From contig DASRHG010000204.1 of assembly GCA_035650655.1 (NCBI GenBank), forward strand, positions 1 to 17,410: a stretch of 17,410 nucleotides of DNA, written 5' to 3'. A model generated the notes under the pieces. That model ran no database searches, was not told the origin of the DNA, and saw nothing but the letters and a program-made list of their open reading frames with translations. Shown here one piece after another: positions 13,725 to 17,410 of the stretch (position 1 is its first letter; each line of letters starts with the position of its first letter). The position numbers and the translations under genes are program-made. This DNA is from DASRHG01 sp035650655. Its GTDB lineage: Bacteria; Desulfobacterota; Binatia; DP-6.

Positions 13725-13961
13725 TCACTCCTCTTCCCGCATGGGCCGGAGCACGAGCTTCCCCGCCTCCGACTTGAGCAGCACCTCGACCCGCTGCTCC
13801 ACCTCCTCGAGCCGCTGCGAGAGCTGCCGGACGAGCGCGATCCCGCGCTCGAACGCCGCGAGCGAGTCCTCGAGCGGCAGCTCGCCCTTCTCGAGCTTCT
13901 GGACGACGTCCTCGAGCTGCTTGAGCGCCTCCTCGAAGCGGTGATTCTTCTCCTCGGCCAT
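13725..13961 (-). CDS. xseB: Exodeoxyribonuclease VII small subunit
   Basis: A 78-aa helical protein, the small subunit of exonuclease VII, several copies of which bind one XseA. The pattern FEEALKQLEDVVQKLEKGEL followed by PLEDSLAAFERGIALV is diagnostic. The ATG at 13961 shares one base with the xseA stop (TGATG), so translation is likely coupled. The length is typical. Other frames over this stretch, running on from upstream, are shadows. Confidence 0.93.
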   Translation of the reverse strand: MAEEKNHRFEEALKQLEDVVQKLEKGELPLEDSLAAFERGIALVRQLSQRLEEVEQRVEVLLKSEAGKLVLRPMREEE

Positions 13962-15328
13962 CACCCCTCCGTGTCGTCGATCCGGGCTCGGGCGCCACCC
14001 GCGGCGAAGCGGAGGACGACGCGGTCGCCGGGCGCGAGCGTCGCGGCGTCGCGGACGAGGGGGCCCGCGGCGTCCCCCTTCCGGACGAGCGCGTAGCCGC
14101 GCGCGAGGCAGGCGAGCGGCGAGAGCGCATCGAGCCGCGCGGCCGATCGCTCGAGCGTCGCGCGCGCGTGCCGCACCCGGACGGCGAGCGCAAACCGCAG
14201 GCGCTGCGCGAGGCCCGCGATCCGCTCCTCGGCGCGGCGGACGCGCGTGGCGGGCCCGGTGCGGCCGAGCCGCTCCGCGAGGCCCTCGAGCTCGCGCCGG
14301 TCCCACGCGACGCGACGGACGAGCGCCTGGCGCGCCCGCGCGGCCAGGTCGTCGACGCGGAGCACGAGGTCGCGCACGCGGCGCTGCGGATCGCCGAGCG
14401 CGCGCTCGAGCGCCGCCACGCGCTCCCGCGCGCGGGCCACGCGGCGGACGAGCGCGGTGGCGAGCCGCTCCTCGGCGGCCCGGACGCTCCGCGCGAGCTC
14501 GGTGCGGTCCGGCACGACGAGCTGCGCCGCGGCCGTCGGCGTCGCGGCGCGGACGTCGGCGACGAAATCGGCGATCGTGTAGTCGACCTCGTGCCCGACC
14601 GCCGACACGACGGGGATCCGCGACGCGACGATCGCGCGCGCGACGACCTCCTCGTTGAACGCCCACAGGTCCTCGAGCGAGCCGCCGCCGCGCCCGACGA
14701 TCAGCACGTCGACGTCGGGGAGCCGGTTCAGGTCGGCGATGCCGGCGGCGATGTCGCGCGCCGCGCCGTCGCCCTGCACCTTGACCGGGCGGACGACCAC
14801 GCGCGCGGCCGGCCAGCGCCGGCGCAGCGTCGTCCGCATGTCGTGGATCGCGGCCCCGTGCTGCGCCGTCACGATGCCGATGCAGCCCGGGACGCGCGGG
14901 AGCGGCCGCTTGCGGGCGGCGTCGAAGAGACCCTCGGCCGCGAGCCGGCGCTTCAGCTGCTCGAAGGCGAGCTGGAGAGCGCCGAGGCCGCGCGGCTCCA
15001 TCCGCTCGACGTAGAGCTGGAGCGTGCCCCGGGCCGCGTAGAGCCCGACGTGCGCCTGGACGACGACGTCCATCCCGTCGGCGGGCCGGAACTGGAGGAC
15101 CTGGGCGGCGCTGCGGAACATGACGGCCGCGAGCTGGCTCCGGTCGTCCTTCAGCGTGAAGTAGAGGTGGCCCGAGGGCTGGGGCCGGACGTTCGAGAGC
15201 TCGCCGCCGACCCAGACCGCGCCGACGGCGTCCCGGAGCGCGCCCTCGACGAGCGACGCGACCTGCGTGACGGTCAGAATGCGGGGTGCGGCGCCGGCGC
15301 GAAGCATCCCCGCTCGTCCGAACCTCAC
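13961..15328 (-). CDS. xseA: Exodeoxyribonuclease VII large subunit
   Basis: A 455-aa catalytic subunit of the ATP-independent single-strand exonuclease VII (E. coli XseA is about 456 aa). The N-terminal OB-fold is seen in VWVGGELSNVRPQPSGHLYF (38-57). The catalytic domain has VLIVGRGGGSLEDLWAFNEE (208-227) and GHEVDYTIADF (245-255), with a long Arg-rich coiled-coil region after it. The GTG at 15328 forms a GTGA overlap with the ctpA stop. An ATG at 15307 (MLRAGAAPRIL) is the alternative and gives a more typical N-terminus. Confidence 0.93.
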   Translation of the reverse strand: MRFGRAGMLRAGAAPRILTVTQVASLVEGALRDAVGAVWVGGELSNVRPQPSGHLYFTLKDDRSQLAAVMFRSAAQVLQFRPADGMDVVVQAHVGLYAARGTLQLYVERMEPRGLGALQLAFEQLKRRLAAEGLFDAARKRPLPRVPGCIGIVTAQHGAAIHDMRTTLRRRWPAARVVVRPVKVQGDGAARDIAAGIADLNRLPDVDVLIVGRGGGSLEDLWAFNEEVVARAIVASRIPVVSAVGHEVDYTIADFVADVRAATPTAAAQLVVPDRTELARSVRAAEERLATALVRRVARARERVAALERALGDPQRRVRDLVLRVDDLAARARQALVRRVAWDRRELEGLAERLGRTGPATRVRRAEERIAGLAQRLRFALAVRVRHARATLERSAARLDALSPLACLARGYALVRKGDAAGPLVRDAATLAPGDRVVLRFAAGGARARIDDTEG

Positions 15329-16725
15329 CCTTCGCGCCGCGCGACGAAGGTCTTGAAGACCTGCCAGCTCTTCAGCAGCTCGAGGGCGTGGTCGAGCTGC
15401 GGGTCGCTCCCGAGCTCGCCCTCCTTGATGTTCGAGGGCACGGTCTCGCTCGGCGTCTGCCCGGCGCCCGGCGCGGCCGGCGTCGACGGGGCCGTCTCCT
15501 CGCCGCCGCCGGTCTTCTCCTTCTCGCCGCTCTTCGGCTGCGAGAGGTGGCGCGGCAGGTTGGCCTCGCGGAGGAGCGGGCCCTGCCCCGGCTTGTCGGC
15601 CTTCGCGACGAGCGTCGACTGCTCCATCTGGATGTCGGGGACGATGCCCGTCGCCTGGATCGAGCGGCCGCTCGGCGTGAAGTAGCGCGCGGTCGTGAGG
15701 CGGAGCGCCGAGGACTCATCGAGCGGGAGGATCGTCTGCACGGAGCCCTTCCCGAAGGTGGTCGTCCCGAGGATGAGCGAGCGCTTGTGGTCCTGGAGGG
15801 CGCCGGCGACGATCTCCGACGCGCTCGCCGAGCCGCCGTTCACGAGTGTCACCATCGGGAAGTCGGACCAGGTGCCGGCCTTGTGCGCGAAGTACTTCTG
15901 CTTCTGGCTCTCGAGCCGGCCGTCCGTGTAGACGATGAGCCCCGAGTCGAGGAAGAGGTCCGACACCTTGACGGCCTGCGTGAGGAGCCCGCCCGGATCG
16001 TTCCGGAGGTCGAGGACGAGGCCCTGGAGGCCGCCGGCCTCCTTGTCGAGCTGCTTGAGCGCGCGTTCGAGGTCGTCGTCGGTGCGCTCCTGGAACTGCG
16101 TCACGCGGATGTAGCCGTAGCCCTTCTCGAGCATCTTCGACTTGACGCTCTGGATCTTGATGATCTCCCGGTTGAGCGCGACGTCGAACAGCTCGGGCAC
16201 GTTTTCGCGCTTGAGCGTGAGCGTGACCTTCGTGTCCTTCGGGCCGCGCATCTTCTTCACCGCGTCGACGAGGCTCATGTCCTTCGTGAACTCCCCGTCG
16301 ATCTTCATGATCTGGTCGCCGGACTTGATGCCGGCGCGATACGCGGGCGTGTCCTCGATGGGCGACACGACGGTCAGGACGCCGTTGCGGTTCGTGATCT
16401 CGATGCCGAGGCCGCCGAAGCTGCCCTTCGTGTCGACCTGGAGCTCCTTGTAGAGGTCGGGCGTCAGGTAGGCGCTGTGCGGGTCGAGGGCGGTGAGCAT
16501 GCCGTTGATCGCCCCCTCGATGAGCTGCTTCGTCTGCACCTCGTCGACGTAGTTCTTCTGCACGATGGCGAGGATGTTCGTGAACGTCTCGAGGCCCTCG
16601 TAGGACTCCTTCGGGACCGCGCCCACCTTCTCCACCCCGCCGCGGCCGCCGGAGAAGAGGACCGTGAGCACCACCCCGAGCCCGACAAGCCCGAGCCACG
16701 CCTTCCGTCCGTTCCTGCGACTCAT
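15325..16725 (-). CDS. ctpA: Carboxy-terminal processing protease (S41)
   Basis: A 466-aa periplasmic serine protease. Residues 1-25 are a signal anchor (MSRRNGRK then a hydrophobic helix). A PDZ domain spans roughly 100-172 (GGLGIEI, IEDTPAYRAGIKSGDQIMKI). The S41 catalytic domain carries Ser301 in GGSASASEIVAGAL and Lys326 in FGKGSVQT, 25 residues apart as in the D1-processing protease. The tail (about 395-445) is low-complexity, Pro/Glu/Lys-rich. ATG at 16725 is chosen because a GAGG site and the signal sequence fit; the frame is open further upstream but not credible there. Such proteases trim or degrade envelope proteins. It lies between the tlpA-like gene (61 nt) and xseA (4-nt overlap). 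Confidence 0.93.
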   Translation of the reverse strand: MSRRNGRKAWLGLVGLGVVLTVLFSGGRGGVEKVGAVPKESYEGLETFTNILAIVQKNYVDEVQTKQLIEGAINGMLTALDPHSAYLTPDLYKELQVDTKGSFGGLGIEITNRNGVLTVVSPIEDTPAYRAGIKSGDQIMKIDGEFTKDMSLVDAVKKMRGPKDTKVTLTLKRENVPELFDVALNREIIKIQSVKSKMLEKGYGYIRVTQFQERTDDDLERALKQLDKEAGGLQGLVLDLRNDPGGLLTQAVKVSDLFLDSGLIVYTDGRLESQKQKYFAHKAGTWSDFPMVTLVNGGSASASEIVAGALQDHKRSLILGTTTFGKGSVQTILPLDESSALRLTTARYFTPSGRSIQATGIVPDIQMEQSTLVAKADKPGQGPLLREANLPRHLSQPKSGEKEKTGGGEETAPSTPAAPGAGQTPSETVPSNIKEGELGSDPQLDHALELLKSWQVFKTFVARREG

Positions 16726-16746
16726 CCGTCGTACCTCGTGGGGCTC

Positions 16747-16752
16747 ATCGTA
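16747..16752 (-). promoter_or_regulatory. Candidate -10 element for ctpA
   Basis: TACGAT on the minus strand, 21 nt before the ctpA ATG, in one of the few AT-containing spots between tlpA-like and ctpA. A clear -35 is lacking; only a T-rich stretch lies at the right distance. If used, it would give ctpA-xseA-xseB-ispA-tlyA an independent start. Confidence 0.25.
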
Positions 16753-16761
16753 TGTGCCCTC

Positions 16762-16782
16762 GGGGCGAGAGAAAAACGCCCC
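16762..16782. repeat. Inverted repeat between tlpA-like gene and ctpA
   Basis: GGGGCG (16762-16767) and CGCCCC (16777-16782) flank a 9-nt A-rich loop. It begins 4 nt past the stop of the thioredoxin-like gene. On the minus-strand RNA the U-run lies in the loop rather than after the stem, so it is not a standard terminator. It could be an operator or mRNA stability element. Confidence 0.3.
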
Positions 16783-16786
16783 ACGT

Positions 16787-17368
16787 CTAGCCTTCCGGAG
16801 GACCCTCGGCAAGGCCGAAACTGCGCACGGACGCGGGACGTGCGTCCGCGCCACCGCCCGGCGCGGCGAGCAGCGCTTCGAGCTTCGCCAGCTCCGCGGG
16901 CGCATCCCACTGCCGTGGTCCGATCACGCGCTCGACGACGTTCCCGTTGCGGTCGATGACGAACGTCTCGGGATAGCCCCACACGCCGTAGCGGTCGCCG
17001 ACCTCGTGTCGGGGGTCGAGGAGGACGGGGAAGGAGAGCTTCATCTCCGTGACGAAGGGCGCGACGCGCGCCGCCTCCTCGTCCTCGCTGACGGCGAGGA
17101 GCACGAGGCCGCGGTCGCGCAGCCGGCCCCAGACGGACTCCATCGATGGCATCTCCTCGCGGCACGGCGGGCACCACGTCGCCCAGAGGTTCAGCAGCAC
17201 GACCTTCCCGCGGAGGCCCGAGAGGCGGACCGTGTTGCCGTGCAGGTCGGGCACGGCGAAGTCCGGCGCGACGCGGACGCCGCCCCCGCGCGTCACGAGG
17301 AGGCCGCCCACGACGACGAGGAGGACGGCTGCCGCGAGCGCGATCCTCAGGCCGCGGCGGTCCGCCAT
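16787..17368 (-). CDS. TlpA/ResA-type membrane-anchored thioredoxin
   Basis: A 193-aa thiol-disulfide oxidoreductase. Residues about 8-26 form an uncleaved or cleavable N-terminal membrane segment (LRIALAAAVLLVVVGGLLV), placing the domain in the periplasm. APDF (34-37), then LLNLWATWCPPCREEMP with the redox pair Cys66/Cys69, and VWGYPETFVIDRNG with the cis-Pro define the TlpA/ResA group. Likely roles are reduction of apocytochrome c or other exported thiols. ATG at 17368 overlaps the end of the upstream gene by 22 nt; a GTG at 17380 is an alternative start. The upstream frame could be CcdA, the usual electron donor. Confidence 0.9.
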   Translation of the reverse strand: MADRRGLRIALAAAVLLVVVGGLLVTRGGGVRVAPDFAVPDLHGNTVRLSGLRGKVVLLNLWATWCPPCREEMPSMESVWGRLRDRGLVLLAVSEDEEAARVAPFVTEMKLSFPVLLDPRHEVGDRYGVWGYPETFVIDRNGNVVERVIGPRQWDAPAELAKLEALLAAPGGGADARPASVRSFGLAEGPPEG

Positions 17369-17410
17369 GCCTTCGTCCACACGAGCAGCGTCGCACCGGT
17401 CGCGACGAGC
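17347..17410 (-). CDS. C-terminal fragment of a membrane protein, possibly CcdA-like
   Basis: The last 20 codons of a gene entering from the right edge, ending in TGA at 17347-17349. The translation LVATGATLLVWTKAWRTAAA looks like the end of a transmembrane helix with a short basic tail. It overlaps the start of the TlpA-like gene by 22 nt. CcdA/DsbD-type transporters commonly precede such thioredoxins, which is the only reason for the name; the fragment is too short to identify. Confidence 0.45.
   Translation of the reverse strand, partial: LVATGATLLVWTKAWRTAAA

Noticed and set aside
13633..13725. ATG at 13725 overlapping the xseB stop (TGATG) as the start of ispA
   Set aside because: The frame is wrong: it yields a short 31-aa Arg/Gly-rich peptide that stops before the ispA domain.
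14168..15685. 505-aa open frame on the plus strand
   Set aside because: It is antisense to xseA and the end of ctpA, with no family features.
15286..16959. 557-aa open frame on the plus strand
   Set aside because: It is antisense to ctpA, whose catalytic motifs are clear; the composition is a GC-bias shadow.

Overview
The window is very GC-rich (apparently above 70 %) and almost fully coding. All but one of the genes lie on the minus strand, so transcription runs from right to left. I see no mobile element, rRNA, convincing tRNA or CRISPR array. Housekeeping genes (rpoZ-dnaJ-rpoH and ccdA-like/tlpA-like/ctpA/xseA/xseB/ispA/tlyA) point to a free-living Gram-negative-type bacterium. The base composition and gene content resemble high-GC soil lineages around the former Deltaproteobacteria, such as Myxococcota, Binatota, or Rokubacteria/Methylomirabilota. 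That placement is an impression, not a measurement.

Right part, 11997-17410 (minus): the tail of a membrane protein that may be CcdA-like, a TlpA/ResA-type periplasmic thioredoxin, a CtpA-type S41 protease, both exodeoxyribonuclease VII subunits (xseA, xseB), a farnesyl-diphosphate-synthase-like IspA, and the S4/FtsJ rRNA methyltransferase TlyA. Genes overlap or nearly abut. The dxs gene often found between ispA and tlyA is absent.

Middle part, 6202-11941: one plus-strand gene (ferritin-like diiron protein, 11486-11941) diverges from a minus-strand run of rpoZ, a DnaJ with only half of the usual zinc finger, an RpoH-type sigma factor, an acetolactate-synthase-like ThDP enzyme, a stand-alone CinA-N/MoCF domain protein and a small exported protein of unknown function. 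A perfect GAAGGG-AA-CCCTTC palindrome sits in the divergent promoter region.

Left part, 167-6133 (minus): the most interesting region. Seven tightly packed genes, mostly joined by 4-nt GTGA/ATGA overlaps, encode ketosynthase - degenerate ketosynthase - ketoreductase - acyl carrier protein - ketosynthase - degenerate ketosynthase - hotdog dehydratase-like protein. Each intact ketosynthase (Cys-His-His present) is followed directly by a homologue that has lost all three catalytic residues. This is the layout of ketosynthase/chain-length-factor pairs in type II polyketide synthases. With the single KR, single ACP and an ApeP-like hotdog protein, it suggests an aryl-polyene-like or other highly reducing type II PKS with two KS/CLF pairs. 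No starter enzyme, thioesterase, phosphopantetheinyl transferase or export gene is visible. The cluster may continue beyond the left edge or borrow from fatty-acid synthesis.
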